Shown here: positions 37,401 through 45,886 of the stretch, piece by piece
How the letters are laid out: every line of letters starts with the position of its first letter
Position numbering within the stretch: position 1 is the stretch's first letter
Assembly: GCF_024397895.1 (NCBI RefSeq)
Contig: NZ_CP073346.1
Coordinates: forward strand, 3,596,001 to 3,660,000
Direction: 5' to 3'
Length of the DNA stretch: 64,000 bases
Source of the DNA: Pseudomonas benzenivorans
Lineage (GTDB): Bacteria; Pseudomonadota; Gammaproteobacteria; Pseudomonadales; Pseudomonadaceae
Made by a program: the position numbers and the translations under genes
The notes under the pieces: model-generated
What the model was told of the DNA's origin: nothing
The model's input: only the letters and a program-made list of their open reading frames with translations
Databases searched by the model: none

Positions 37401-37563
37401 TGGCCCCGGGGTAGGCGGTGGTCACCGTGATCAGGGCGTTTTCCAGGTGCGGGTACTGGCGTACGGTCAGCTTGTTGAACGCCTGCAGGCCGAGCAGGAC
37501 GATCAGCAGGCTGACCACGGTGGCCAGCACCGGGCGGCGGATGAAGGGGTCGGTAAAGGCCAT
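34492..37563 (-). CDS. mexW: RND multidrug efflux pump, MexW-like
   Basis: 1023-residue HAE1-type inner membrane proton antiporter with 12 membrane segments and two large periplasmic loops. Motifs: MAFTDPFIRRPVLATVVSLLI, the TM4 proton relay GLVVDDAIVVVENIHRH (two adjacent Asp), GFLEGLTGALFKEFALTLA, and ITKHGILIVEFANQL in TM10 with its Lys. The gene follows its membrane fusion protein by 28 bases, and the sequence agrees with what I recall of P. aeruginosa MexW near groEL. No outer membrane channel gene is present, as for MexVW, which uses OprM. Confidence 0.88.
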   Translation of the reverse strand: MAFTDPFIRRPVLATVVSLLIVLLGLQAFNKLTVRQYPHLENALITVTTAYPGANAETIQGYITQPLQQSLASAEGIDYMTSVSRQNLSIISIYARIGADSDRLFTELLAKANEVKNQLPQEAQDPVLSKEAAGASALMYISFFSDELSNPQITDYLSRVIQPKLATLPGMAEAEILGNQVFAMRLWLDPVKMAAYGVTASDVNDAVRQYNFLAAAGEVKGQYVVTSINAETDLKTPEAFAAIPLKTVGDSRVLLRDVARVEMGAENYDSLSSFDGIPSVYIGIKGTPSANPLDVIKEVRGIMPELQAQLPPNLEVSIAYDATQFIQASIDEVLKTLGEAVLIVIVVVFLFLGAFRSVLIPVITIPLSMIGVLFFMQLMGYSINLLTLLAMVLAIGLVVDDAIVVVENIHRHVEEGKTPFDAALEGAREIAVPVVSMTITLAAVYAPIGFLEGLTGALFKEFALTLAGAVIISGIVALTLSPMMCAKLLRHDENPSGLAHRLDLLFERLKQRYQRALHGTLDTRPVVLVFAVIVMALIPVMLQPMFTKSELAPEEDQGIIFMIANAPQPTNLEYLNRYTDEFVEIFKEFPEYYSSFQINGFSGVQSGIGGFLMTPWDERERTQMEILPEVQGRLSQIPGLQIFGFNLPSLPGTGEGPPFQFVINTPNDYESLLQVAERVKARALESGKFYFLNVDLAFDKPEVVVEIDRQKAAQMGVSMQDLGLTLASLLGEGEINRFTIDGRSYKVIAQVERAYRDNPGWLGSYYVKSESGALLPLATLVTVSDRARPTQLNQFQQLNSATIQGVPATDRGVSMGEAIDTVRQIMAEEAPAGFAADYAGAARQYIQEGSALYLTFGLALALIFLVLAAQFESFRDPLVILVTVPLSICGALVPLFLGLSTMNIYTQVGLVTLIGLITKHGILIVEFANQLRRNKGLSRRAAVEEAAAIRLRPVLMTTASMVFAMLPLILASGAGAVSRFDIGLVIATGMTVGTLFTLFVLPCVYSLLARPDPEPIAEATPAR

Positions 37564-37591
37564 GGCTAAGTTCCTTTGCGCCGGTGGCGGA

Positions 37592-38737
37592 TTATTGCCC
37601 GGCTTCTGCCGAGCTGGAGGCGTCGGCCCGGTCTGCAGCGAGGCTGACGTGGGCGCCGTTGTCCAGCTTGAGCTGGCCGGCGGTGACCACCTGTTCGCCG
37701 CGCTGCAGGCCCTCGAGGATCACCACCTGGCCGTCACGGCGCTCGCCGGTCTTGACGAAGCGCCGCTCCACCACCAGCTGCGGCTGGCCCTGCTCATCCT
37801 GCACCGGCTGGCCGTCTTCATCCTGTATCTCGCCGATCACGTACACCGAATTGCCATACAGGGTGTAGGTGATGGCGGTCTCCGGCACCACCACCTGCAG
37901 CGACTCGCCGGGCAGCAGGACTTCGAGGTTGGCGAACATGCCCGGCAGCAGCTTGTCGTCCTGGTTGTCCAGGGTGGCGCGTACCTGCACGTTGCGGGTG
38001 GTGTCCTCGACCTTCGGGTTGATCGCGGCGATCTCGCCCTCGAACACCTCGCCGGGGTAAGCGGCGACGCTCAGGCGGACCCGCTCGCCGATCGCCAGCC
38101 TGGGCACGGCCTGCTCGGGGAGGAAGAAGTCGACATGCAGTTTCGACAGGTCCTGCAGGGTGGCGATATCGGCGCCGGGCGACAGGTAGTCGCCGACATC
38201 CACCTGGCGGATACCGATGGCGCCGGCGAAGGGCGCGAGGATGCGTTTCTTCGCCAGTTGCGCCTGCAACTGGGCGACGCTGGCGCTGGCCTTCTGCTCT
38301 TCGGCGGAGAGGCGGTCGAACTCGCTCCTGGAGATGTTCGAACGGCTGACCAGGCTGCGGCCGCGCTTGAGCTCGACGCGGGCCAGGCCCAGCTCGGCTT
38401 CGGCGGTGGCCAGGTTGGCCCGCTCGACCTGATCGTCCATCTGCAGCAGGGCCTGGCCCTGGGTGACCTTTTCGCCGGAGCGGAACAGCACCTCGCGGAT
38501 GATGCCGCCGACCTCCACGGTCAGGTCGACGCCCTGATAGGCCTTGAGCGTGCCGATGGCCGGCAGGCGGCTCTGCCAGGGCTGCTCGCTGGCGGCCTTG
38601 GCAGCCACGCTGATGGCCGGTTGCGGCGCAGCGAATTGCTGCACCTGCTGGTAGATGCTGAGGCCTTTATAGGCGGCGAGGGCGAGCACCACGAGGGCGA
38701 CGACGCCCAGCATGATGAGCATGCGGCGGAGCAACAT
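37592..38737 (-). CDS. mexV: RND membrane fusion protein, MexV-like
   Basis: 381 residues, AAGGAA before the ATG. N-terminal membrane anchor (LIMLGVVALVVLALAAY) rather than a lipoprotein signal, then the biotinyl-lipoyl-like domain (LTVEVGGIIREVLFRSGEKVTQGQALLQMDD), alpha hairpin (~105-155), second lipoyl half (KKRILAPFAGAIGIRQVDVGDYLSPG), and beta-barrel. Bridges the RND pump to the outer membrane channel. A short acidic insert (IQDEDGQPVQDEQGQP) near residue 300 is unusual. First gene of the pair. Confidence 0.88.
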   Translation of the reverse strand: MLLRRMLIMLGVVALVVLALAAYKGLSIYQQVQQFAAPQPAISVAAKAASEQPWQSRLPAIGTLKAYQGVDLTVEVGGIIREVLFRSGEKVTQGQALLQMDDQVERANLATAEAELGLARVELKRGRSLVSRSNISRSEFDRLSAEEQKASASVAQLQAQLAKKRILAPFAGAIGIRQVDVGDYLSPGADIATLQDLSKLHVDFFLPEQAVPRLAIGERVRLSVAAYPGEVFEGEIAAINPKVEDTTRNVQVRATLDNQDDKLLPGMFANLEVLLPGESLQVVVPETAITYTLYGNSVYVIGEIQDEDGQPVQDEQGQPQLVVERRFVKTGERRDGQVVILEGLQRGEQVVTAGQLKLDNGAHVSLAADRADASSSAEAGQ

Positions 38738-38864
38738 ATTCCGGTTCCTTGGCAGGGCAGATGGGGCCTGGGAATAGGCTAGACGGGCACCTTAGTCCCA
38801 ACGGTGCGAGCAAGTCAAAACGCTGCCTGTGCAAAGTCTTGCAAGGGGCGGGGAGGGGAAAGTG

Positions 38865-38895
38865 GCGGCTGCAACGCGACGCACGTTGCAGCCGC
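38865..38895. repeat. 12-bp inverted repeat downstream of the chemoreceptor gene
   Basis: GCGGCTGCAACG / CGTTGCAGCCGC, 7-base loop, just after the end of the minus-strand MCP gene. No T tract; may still act as a terminator hairpin. Confidence 0.6.
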
Positions 38896-38906
38896 GGCGG
38901 CGGCGC

Positions 38907-40538
38907 TTAGGCGCGCAACCGCTGGGTCACCTCGCCCAGCTGGCCGGCCAGGCCATGCAGGTTCTGGCTGGCGGCCTCGGTGCGCTGGACGTTGTCCTGG
39001 TTGGCCGTGGCAATGGCGGTGATTTCGGTGAGATTACGCGAGATGTCCTCGGCCACCGAGGTCTGTTCCTCGGCGGCGGTGGCGATCTGCCGATTCATGT
39101 CGCGGATCGCCTCCACCGCGCCGGTGATGCGTTGCAGCATGGCCCCGGCTTCGGTGACCTGGGTGACGCCGGCCTCGCTGCGGTTCTGCCCGTTCTCGAT
39201 GGCGCGCACGGCATTGACCGCGCCGGTCTGTACCGTCTCGATGATCTGATTGATCTCCGCGGTGGATTCGGCGGTGCGCTGCGCCAGGGTGCGCACCTCG
39301 TCGGCGACCACGGCGAAACCACGGCCCTGCTCGCCGGCACGGGCGGCCTCGATGGCAGCGTTGAGGGCCAGCAGGTTGGTCTGCTCGGCGATTCCGCGAA
39401 TTACCTCCAGGACCTTGCCGATGCGGCTGCTGTCCTCTTCCAGCCGGCGGATCACCTCGGCGGTGCTGGCGATCTCGCCGCGCATGCCGGTAATGGTCTC
39501 GATGGTGGCGCGCATCACCTGCTCGCCCTGTTGCGCCGAATGATCGGCATCGTCCGCGGCGCGGGCCGCCTCGGCGGCATGGCGGGCCACCTCCTGGGCG
39601 GTGGCGGACATCTCGTGCATCGCCGTGGCAACCTGGTCGGTGCGCGAGAACTGCTTGCGCGAGCCTTCGGCCATCAACGCGGCGATGGCGTTGAGTTCGC
39701 CGCTGGCACCGTCCAGGTTGGCGCTGCTGCGCTGCAGGTGGCCGAAGGTTTCGGCGAGGAAGTCGCGCAGGGTGTTGGCCGCCGTGGCCAGGCGCCCGAG
39801 TTCGTCTTGGCGGCTGGCATCGACCCGCTGCCCCAGGTTGCCACGGCTGAGCTGGGCGATGTGCTCGATCAGCTGGCGAATCGGCTCGATCAGGTTGCGG
39901 TTGACCAGCCACAGGCTGAACAGGCCGATCAACAGGCTCGACAGCAGCAACACCAGCAGGCCCAGTTGCACCGTGCGCTCGACCGAGGCGCTGATGGCGG
40001 CCGACTGGGCCTGGCCACGCTGGCCAAGCTGTTGCACCAGGGTGCTCATCTGCTCACTGGCGGCCCGGTCGATGCCCTTGACCGCGGCGTCGCCGGCGGC
40101 CGCATCGCCCCCGGCGGAGACGAAGGCGTCATGGCCCTGGCGATAAGCGCCGCCCATGTTGCGGTGCTCGCTGCGCAGGCGCTCCACCTGGCCCTTCAAT
40201 GCCGGGTCCTGCTGGATTTCCGGGCTGCGCAGCAGCTCGCCGAGGATTTCCTGCACCTTGCTTTCCTGGGCCTGGAACTGGCCCCAGTACTTGTTCAGGT
40301 CGGCCGGGTTCTTGCCGCGCAGCAGCACGTTCTTCCACTCCTGCACCTGCACCTTGAACTCGAGGTTGGCGCTGTCCACCAGGCGTGAGGCATGCAAGGT
40401 GCCGTCAATCAGGTCGCGGTAGGACTGCACGCCACTGGAGAGGAAGGAAAAGCAGGCCAGGGCGATCAGCAGGGTCAGCAGCAGGCTGCCGCCGAGCAGG
40501 CTGAGGATTCGGGCGCGCAGTGAGCGTTGCAAGGACAT
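38907..40538 (-). CDS. Methyl-accepting chemotaxis protein
   Basis: 543 residues. Membrane segments at ~12-32 and ~188-208 enclose a ~155-residue helical periplasmic domain of the four-helix-bundle type. HAMP (~209-262) is followed by a methylation helix bundle and the invariant hairpin tip VIRGIAEQTNLLALNAAIEAARAGEQGRGFAVVADEVR. There is no C-terminal CheR-binding pentapeptide. Ligand unknown. It stands alone, with no che genes nearby. The 177 bases upstream to the next gene hold nothing else I can name. Confidence 0.93.
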   Translation of the reverse strand: MSLQRSLRARILSLLGGSLLLTLLIALACFSFLSSGVQSYRDLIDGTLHASRLVDSANLEFKVQVQEWKNVLLRGKNPADLNKYWGQFQAQESKVQEILGELLRSPEIQQDPALKGQVERLRSEHRNMGGAYRQGHDAFVSAGGDAAAGDAAVKGIDRAASEQMSTLVQQLGQRGQAQSAAISASVERTVQLGLLVLLLSSLLIGLFSLWLVNRNLIEPIRQLIEHIAQLSRGNLGQRVDASRQDELGRLATAANTLRDFLAETFGHLQRSSANLDGASGELNAIAALMAEGSRKQFSRTDQVATAMHEMSATAQEVARHAAEAARAADDADHSAQQGEQVMRATIETITGMRGEIASTAEVIRRLEEDSSRIGKVLEVIRGIAEQTNLLALNAAIEAARAGEQGRGFAVVADEVRTLAQRTAESTAEINQIIETVQTGAVNAVRAIENGQNRSEAGVTQVTEAGAMLQRITGAVEAIRDMNRQIATAAEEQTSVAEDISRNLTEITAIATANQDNVQRTEAASQNLHGLAGQLGEVTQRLRA

Positions 40539-40715
40539 GGTCGAGATCTCGGGTCAGCGGATGGAGGGCAGTAGCCGCGGCGTCCAGGCTAGCGGGCAAC
40601 TATGACATCCATGTGACGTAGAGCGAGGTGCGGGAACCTTACTGGGGACTGTCGGCCCGCAGCAACCGTTCTTGAGTCCTTTTGTCGGCCTGCGGCGATA
40701 GGTCGCGCTGCGCGA

Positions 40716-41810
40716 CTAGGCCAGGCGCAGGTGGTTGTCCCACAGGCCGGCCGGCAGCTCCAGTGGACGGCCGACGATTGGGGCCTGGCGGCAATCGAAC
40801 AGGCGGCATCGACCGATCCCGGAGCTGACCACGAAGCCGTCGGCCACCGCGCCGACCCCGGCGCAGTCCGGCATCGGCACGTCCAGGCGCAGTTCGGCGC
40901 TGTCCAGGTCCCATACGAAGAATCGATTGCCCCGTGGGGCGGTCAATGCCAGCAGGCGCAGCTCGCTGTGAATCGCCAGGCTGGCGGTGTACTGGGTCAT
41001 CGCCAGGCGTTGCGCCTCGCCCAGGGGAAAGGCCTGGAAGGCCCGGCCCGGGCGCTTGATCGCCAGCAGTGGCGCCGCGTCGCCGACGTCGCCCATGTAT
41101 TGCTGGCCGCTGACGATGGTGCCGTCGGCGGCCACCGCCAGGTGGCGCACGCTGTTCTGTCGGTCGGCCAGCTGCTCCTTGCTCAGCAGGCGGCCATCGC
41201 GCGCCAGCAGCACCAGGCTGGACTCCATGGTGTCCAGGTTCACCTCCACCCGGCTGTCGGCCTCGGTGCGGATGCCGCCGTTGGCCACCACCAGGGTTTC
41301 GCCGTCCGGCAGCCAGAGCAGCTGATGGGGACCGAGGCCGTGGCTGGACAGCTCGTCGCTACGCTGCAGGCGCTCGCCCTGCAGGCGGTAGACGCCGATC
41401 ACCCCGCGGCCGGGGTCGCGGGTGTCGTTCTCGGTGGCGTACAGCCAGTCGCCGCCGCGGTGGAACACCGCGTGGCCGTAGAAGTGCCGGTGCGCCGGCG
41501 AGTTCAGGGTCTGCAGCAGGCGCCCGTCGCGGGTGTCTATCAGGTAGCTCCGGGTGCTCGGCCGGCGGCCGACGAACAGGGCCAGGGGCAAGCTGGGATG
41601 GGGCACCACGTCGTGGCAGCGTTCGCCGACCGCGGTGGCAAACGCCTGGCGGCCATCGAGGCGGTAGCCGACGGCATAGTGGCGACCCTGGGCATCGTCG
41701 CGGGCCGACAGCAGCAGGGGCTGCTGACCGTTGTCGATCAGTTGCCAGCCGGCGAAGGCACCGGCAGCCAGGGCGGCGGCACCGAGGCCGAGGAAGGCTC
41801 TGCGTTTCAT
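40716..41810 (-). CDS. DUF1513 Tat-exported beta-propeller protein
   Basis: 364 residues. The N-terminus MKRRAFLGLGAAALAAGAFAGW has a twin-arginine-like signal (KRRAFLG), so export is probably by Tat. The rest has repeated blade-like motifs with His and aromatic residues (HRHFYGHAVFHRGGDWLYATEND, GLGPHQLLWLPDGETLVVANGG) typical of the DUF1513 propellers. Function unknown. Third gene of an operon with a di-haem protein and an imelysin lipoprotein, preceded by a Fur box, so an iron link is likely. Confidence 0.8.
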   Translation of the reverse strand: MKRRAFLGLGAAALAAGAFAGWQLIDNGQQPLLLSARDDAQGRHYAVGYRLDGRQAFATAVGERCHDVVPHPSLPLALFVGRRPSTRSYLIDTRDGRLLQTLNSPAHRHFYGHAVFHRGGDWLYATENDTRDPGRGVIGVYRLQGERLQRSDELSSHGLGPHQLLWLPDGETLVVANGGIRTEADSRVEVNLDTMESSLVLLARDGRLLSKEQLADRQNSVRHLAVAADGTIVSGQQYMGDVGDAAPLLAIKRPGRAFQAFPLGEAQRLAMTQYTASLAIHSELRLLALTAPRGNRFFVWDLDSAELRLDVPMPDCAGVGAVADGFVVSSGIGRCRLFDCRQAPIVGRPLELPAGLWDNHLRLA

Positions 41811-41822
41811 CGAAGCTGCGCC

Positions 41823-42884
41823 TCAGTCGCCGTCGTGGGAGTTGAAACCCAGCTGGATGCCGAGCGCCTTGGCCAGCTCGGCCTCGTGCAGACGGTGCAG
41901 GGTGCTCAGGCTGTCGTACAGGGCGTTGAGCTCGGCGCGGCCGGCGTCCTCGGCGAGCAACTCGGCGAGCGGACGCTGCAGGGCGGCCAGGCGCTGGCGG
42001 GTCTCGGCGTAGGCGGCATCGAGGCGCGCGCCCAGGGCGCTGTGCTCGTTGCCCAGCAACTGCTGCAGGCCGTCGTCCGCGCTGCCCTGCCAGAGCTGCT
42101 CGGCGCTGGCCAGTCCGGCGGCGAGGCTGGCCAGGCTGGCGCCGCTGCGCCAGGCCTCGGCCTGGTAGGGCTGCGGCTGCCCCTTGCTCTGCCGGCCGAG
42201 CGGCGTGCCGAGCTTCTTCTTCAGGCCATCGAGGGCATTGACCTGGGTGCGCAGCAGTTCCGCCACGGCTTCGCCGGCGTCGGCGTAGCGGGCATTGGGG
42301 AAGGCCTTGAGCTGCTCGGCCATGCCGTCCGCGGCCTGCCAGCGCGCCAGCACGTCAGCGGCCAGCGCCTGCTGGTGCTGGCCGATGGCTGTCATCAGCG
42401 GGCAGTAGCGGGCGCTCTGCTGCGGGTCATTGAGGTCGATGCCGGCGTCGAACAGCAGGTATTCGTAGGCCGTCAGGCCCTGGACGACCACGCTGGACTT
42501 GTCCAGGTCGGCGGGGGTGAGTTGCGGCTTGCGCTCGAGCAGCGCGCCCACCTGGCGCGCCACCAGGTTCTTCTTGTCCGGCCAGAACTGCACCTGCCAG
42601 GCGCGGTTGCCCTCGGCCAGCGGACCGATCTGCAGCGGTTGCAGCCCGGCCCAGGCGGCTTGGGCCGTCAGGAACGCCTGGCGGGCGGCGCTCAGGTCCT
42701 GCTCGCCGGCGCAGAAGGCCTGGGCGCTGGCGGCGAGCTGGCGGTCGGCTTCGGTCCAGCTGCTGTAACTCGGCAGCAATACACCGTCGACCAGCGCGCG
42801 GCTGACCTGTTGCTGCGGGTCGCTGGGCGAGCAGGCGCTGAGTGCCAGGCTCAGCAGGGCAAGGGTGAGGGGCGAGCGGATCAT
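41823..42884 (-). CDS. Imelysin-family (M75) lipoprotein, degenerate metal motif
   Basis: 353 residues. Lipoprotein signal MIRSPLTLALLSLALSAC, lipid-anchored at C18. Imelysin/M75 domain ~20-340 (VDGVLLPSYSSWTEADRQLAASAQAFC). The family motif GxHxxE is here GLTAYE (136-141), so the histidine is replaced by threonine while the glutamate stays. Imelysins include the iron-regulated IrpA proteins and EfeO, which bind iron in the periplasm. 10 bases after the di-haem gene and 12 before the DUF1513 gene: one operon. Confidence 0.88.
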   Translation of the reverse strand: MIRSPLTLALLSLALSACSPSDPQQQVSRALVDGVLLPSYSSWTEADRQLAASAQAFCAGEQDLSAARQAFLTAQAAWAGLQPLQIGPLAEGNRAWQVQFWPDKKNLVARQVGALLERKPQLTPADLDKSSVVVQGLTAYEYLLFDAGIDLNDPQQSARYCPLMTAIGQHQQALAADVLARWQAADGMAEQLKAFPNARYADAGEAVAELLRTQVNALDGLKKKLGTPLGRQSKGQPQPYQAEAWRSGASLASLAAGLASAEQLWQGSADDGLQQLLGNEHSALGARLDAAYAETRQRLAALQRPLAELLAEDAGRAELNALYDSLSTLHRLHEAELAKALGIQLGFNSHDGD

Positions 42885-42894
42885 GGGCGACTCC

Positions 42895-44319
42895 TTACAG
42901 CGAGTTCAGGAAGGCCAGCAGCGCGTCGCGCTGCTCGGCGTCGAAGGTGAGGACTTCCTGCTTGGCCGCTTCGGCTTCGCCGCCGTGCCAGAGGATGGCC
43001 TCGAGCAGGTTGCGCGCGCGGCCGTCATGCAGGAACTGGGTGTGGCCATTGACCGTCTCGGTCAGGCCGATGCCCCACAGCGGCGGCGTGCGCCATTCGC
43101 GGCCCGAGGCGAGAAACTCCGGGCGGTGGTCGGCCAGGTCCTCGCCCATGTCGTGCAGCAGCAGGTCGCTGTAGGGGCGAATCGTCTGGTCGGCCAGCTC
43201 CGGCTCGGCGGCATCCGCCGCGGTGGTAAACGCCGGCGTGTGGCAGCCCTGGCAGCCGGCCTGGTGGAACAGACCCTTGCCGGCCAGCACCTGGGGATCG
43301 TCGACCCGGCGCCGGGCCGGCACGCCCAGGTTGCGGCTGTAGAACAGCACGCTGGCGAGGATGCTGTCGCTCACCTCCGGCTCGCCGCCATGGCGGGCGT
43401 TGCGGCAGTCGAGCTGCCGCGCCGTGCAGCCATCGGCGCTCAGCAGGCTGCTGGTCAGGCCCATGTCGCCGGCGAAGGCATGGGCGTTCTGCTGGTTGAG
43501 ATTGGGTTGTCCGGCCTTCCAGCCGAAGCGGCCGAGCACCGTGCCTTGCGCGGCGTCGTCCCAGACCCGGTTGGGCCGGCCGGAAATGCCGTCGCCGTCG
43601 GCGTCGTCCGGGTCGGCGTTGGCCAGCAGCGCGGCCTCGGGAATGGCCTCGAGCAGGCCCAGGCCGATCATCGGCGGGGCGATGCGCGCGGAGAACTCGG
43701 TGTCCGGGTGCAGCGGGCCGTAGCCGAGCTGGCTGATCTGCAGGTGCGGGCGACGCAGTTCGACCACATGGCCATCGGCGAAGCGGATGGTCTGCGGCTC
43801 GTAGGCGAAGCGCACCTTGCCCTCGGCGGCGATGCCGGGGTTGGCCATGTCCTGCAGCTGGCCGCCATAGGTCGGCTCTGGCACCACGCCCAGGCGCTTG
43901 AGGACTTCAGCGTGCTCGGCGCCGGCCGGCACCGACAGGCGCACCAGCAGCGAGGCGGCGCTGAGGGCGTCGGCGGCCGGCGGGTGACCGCGACCGTCCT
44001 TGATGTGGCAGTTCTGGCAGGCGTTGGTGTTGAACAGCGGCCCGAGGCCGTCGCGGGCGAGGGTGGTCGAGGGGGCGATCACCCAGGGGTTGCGAAAGAA
44101 GCTGTTGCCGACACTGAAGTCCAGGCGGCGCGAGGGCGGCAGGTTGGCCGAGGGCAGGGAATAGGCATTGTGATCGGCCTTGAACACCGTGGCGGCGCCG
44201 CCGGACAGGGCTTCGCCGGGCTCGGCCTGGGTAAAGCGTGGTGACTGGTCGCAGGCGCTCAGGAAGCAGATGAGCAGCAGGCTAAGCAGGGCGGGCAGGC
44301 GGGAAAGCAGGGAAGGCAT
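42895..44319 (-). CDS. Di-haem c-type cytochrome lipoprotein (DUF1111 type)
   Basis: 474 residues from ATG 44319, chosen because it gives a lipoprotein signal ending LSAC (C23); an ATG at 44355 would add 12 residues. Two CxxCH haem sites: CQNCH (101-105) and CQGCH (356-360). A probable calcium loop, DPDDADGDGISG, lies at 236-247. The family is called thiol oxidoreductase or di-haem oxidoredictase by similarity to MauG/CcpA peroxidases, with the activity usually unproven. First gene of an operon with an imelysin and DUF1513, with a Fur box 59 bases upstream. Confidence 0.88.
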   Translation of the reverse strand: MPSLLSRLPALLSLLLICFLSACDQSPRFTQAEPGEALSGGAATVFKADHNAYSLPSANLPPSRRLDFSVGNSFFRNPWVIAPSTTLARDGLGPLFNTNACQNCHIKDGRGHPPAADALSAASLLVRLSVPAGAEHAEVLKRLGVVPEPTYGGQLQDMANPGIAAEGKVRFAYEPQTIRFADGHVVELRRPHLQISQLGYGPLHPDTEFSARIAPPMIGLGLLEAIPEAALLANADPDDADGDGISGRPNRVWDDAAQGTVLGRFGWKAGQPNLNQQNAHAFAGDMGLTSSLLSADGCTARQLDCRNARHGGEPEVSDSILASVLFYSRNLGVPARRRVDDPQVLAGKGLFHQAGCQGCHTPAFTTAADAAEPELADQTIRPYSDLLLHDMGEDLADHRPEFLASGREWRTPPLWGIGLTETVNGHTQFLHDGRARNLLEAILWHGGEAEAAKQEVLTFDAEQRDALLAFLNSL

Positions 44320-44377
44320 CGAACGGGTCCGCGGCGGCAGATTCGGGCGGACCATCTTAACAGTGAGGCGTAACCTA

Positions 44378-44396
44378 AATAAGAGAGATTTGCATT
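44378..44396 (-). promoter_or_regulatory. Fur box upstream of the di-haem/imelysin operon
   Basis: On the minus strand AATGCAAATCTCTCTTATT, 14 of 19 matches to AATGAGAATCATTCTCATT by my count. It lies 59 bases before the di-haem ATG. Confidence 0.55.
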
Positions 44397-44445
44397 TATT
44401 CTTTGGGCAAATGGTCGCACCCGACTTCTAGGCCGCCAGACACAG

Positions 44446-44475
44446 AAAAACCGATGCGCTCGGCGAGCGCATCGG
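44446..44475 (-). terminator. Terminator of the icmP-like gene
   Basis: Perfect 11-bp stem CCGATGCGCTC / GAGCGCATCGG, GCC loop, and TTTTT on the minus strand. It ends icmP before the second Fur box, so the two Fur boxes belong to two units. Confidence 0.88.
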
Positions 44476-44495
44476 CCTGTTGGTCTGCCGTCAGC

Positions 44496-45824
44496 TTAGA
44501 ACTGGTGTTCGGCGGTGTCCGGGTTGAGGTCACCGATGCCCAGCTTGCCGGCGGCCTGCTCGATGGCGCCGGTCTGCGCCACCAGGGCGGCGATGGCGTC
44601 GCGGATGATCTGCTGACCTTCGCTGTTATCGGCGGCGATCAGCAGGTCGAAGTGCTGGTCGTGCTGCTCGGCGCTGTCGACCAGGATTTGCAGCTTGGCT
44701 TCGGTGGCCTGCAGCTTGGCCTTCAGGCTGCTGTCGGTCTCGGCATCGACCTTGGCCAGCAGTGTGGACAGGCTCGGGCCGCTCAGGGTGGTGCCGTCGA
44801 CCTTGCGGTACTCGCCCAGGTAGACGTTGCGGATGCCCTTGGCGTTGTAGAAGTGCGAGTTGTGGGTGTTGTCGCTGAAGCAGTCGTGCTCGTCCTCGGT
44901 GGAGTTGGCTTCCAGGGCGACCTTCATGCGCTCGCCGGCCAGTTCGCCGAGGGACAGGCTGCCCATGCCGAACAGCATCTTGCGCAGGCCGTTCTCGGCC
45001 GACTCGGCCTCCAGGCTGGCGCGGTAGTTGTCGGCCACGCCGGCTTGCCACTGGCCGACCATCTCCTCCAGGTCGGCGACCAGCAGCTCGGCCGCGGCCT
45101 TCAGGTAGGCGCGACGGCGCTCGTTGTGGCCGCCGGTGGCGCCTTCACCGACCAGGAAGTCGCTGGCCGGGCGCTCGCCGGCGCCGGGGTTGCTGCCGTT
45201 CAGGTCCTGGCCCCAGAGGAGGAATTCGATGGCGTGGTAGCCGGTGGCGACGTTGGCTTCGGAGCCGGCCAGTTCGTTGAGGCTGGCCAGGGTCTGCGGG
45301 GTGATCTGGCTGACATCGAGCTTGTCCTCGCCGACCTGGATCTCGCGGTTGGCGATGATGTTGGCGCTGGCGCCGGGGTTGCCCAGGGCATGCTGGTAGT
45401 CGCTGGCGACGTAGTCGATCAGGCCCTCGTCCAGCGGCCAGGCGTTGAGCTGGCCTTCCCAATCATCGACCACGGCATTGCCGAAGCGGAACACTTCACT
45501 CTGCATGTAGGGCACGCGGGCGGCCAGCCAGGCTTCGCGGGCGGCCTGCAGGGTGGCCGGGGTCGGGTCGGCCAGCAGGGCATCGATGGCCTGCTGCAGG
45601 GCTTGGCCGGTGCTGGCGGCGTCGCTGAACACGGCCAGGGCCAGGTCGGCGTAATGGCTGACCACGGCCTTGCCGGCGGCGGCGTCGATCGGGCTGGCCT
45701 TGGCTACCGCGGCGTTGGCGGCGGGAACGGCAGCTTGCGTGGTAGCGGCCTGGTCTTCGCCGCAACCGGCGAGGGAGATGGCGATGGCCAGCAGGCTGGC
45801 GGAAGCCAGGGGCAGACGAATCAT
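44496..45824 (-). CDS. icmP: Imelysin-family (M75) lipoprotein, IcmP/IrpA-like
   Basis: 442 residues from ATG 45824 (AAGGATGTCGTC upstream). Lipoprotein signal with C21 (SLAGC). Imelysin domain with an intact GxHxxE motif: GYHAIE at 195-200, followed by FLLWGQDLNG. Length and position agree with P. aeruginosa IcmP (PA4370), described from memory as an iron-repressed protein with insulin-cleaving metalloprotease activity. A strong Fur box lies 63 bases upstream and a terminator follows, so it is a one-gene Fur regulon unit beside the related operon. Confidence 0.9.
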   Translation of the reverse strand: MIRLPLASASLLAIAISLAGCGEDQAATTQAAVPAANAAVAKASPIDAAAGKAVVSHYADLALAVFSDAASTGQALQQAIDALLADPTPATLQAAREAWLAARVPYMQSEVFRFGNAVVDDWEGQLNAWPLDEGLIDYVASDYQHALGNPGASANIIANREIQVGEDKLDVSQITPQTLASLNELAGSEANVATGYHAIEFLLWGQDLNGSNPGAGERPASDFLVGEGATGGHNERRRAYLKAAAELLVADLEEMVGQWQAGVADNYRASLEAESAENGLRKMLFGMGSLSLGELAGERMKVALEANSTEDEHDCFSDNTHNSHFYNAKGIRNVYLGEYRKVDGTTLSGPSLSTLLAKVDAETDSSLKAKLQATEAKLQILVDSAEQHDQHFDLLIAADNSEGQQIIRDAIAALVAQTGAIEQAAGKLGIGDLNPDTAEHQF

Positions 45825-45886
45825 GACGACATCCTTATAGGTCGAGAGGTTTGAGAAGGGGCGGCTGTGCGCGAAAACGACAACAT

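Noticed and set aside
40702..40716. GTCGCGC-T-GCGCGAC palindrome at the end of the DUF1513 gene
   Set aside because: Short, overlaps the stop codon and has no T run. Plausible by chance in this GC content.
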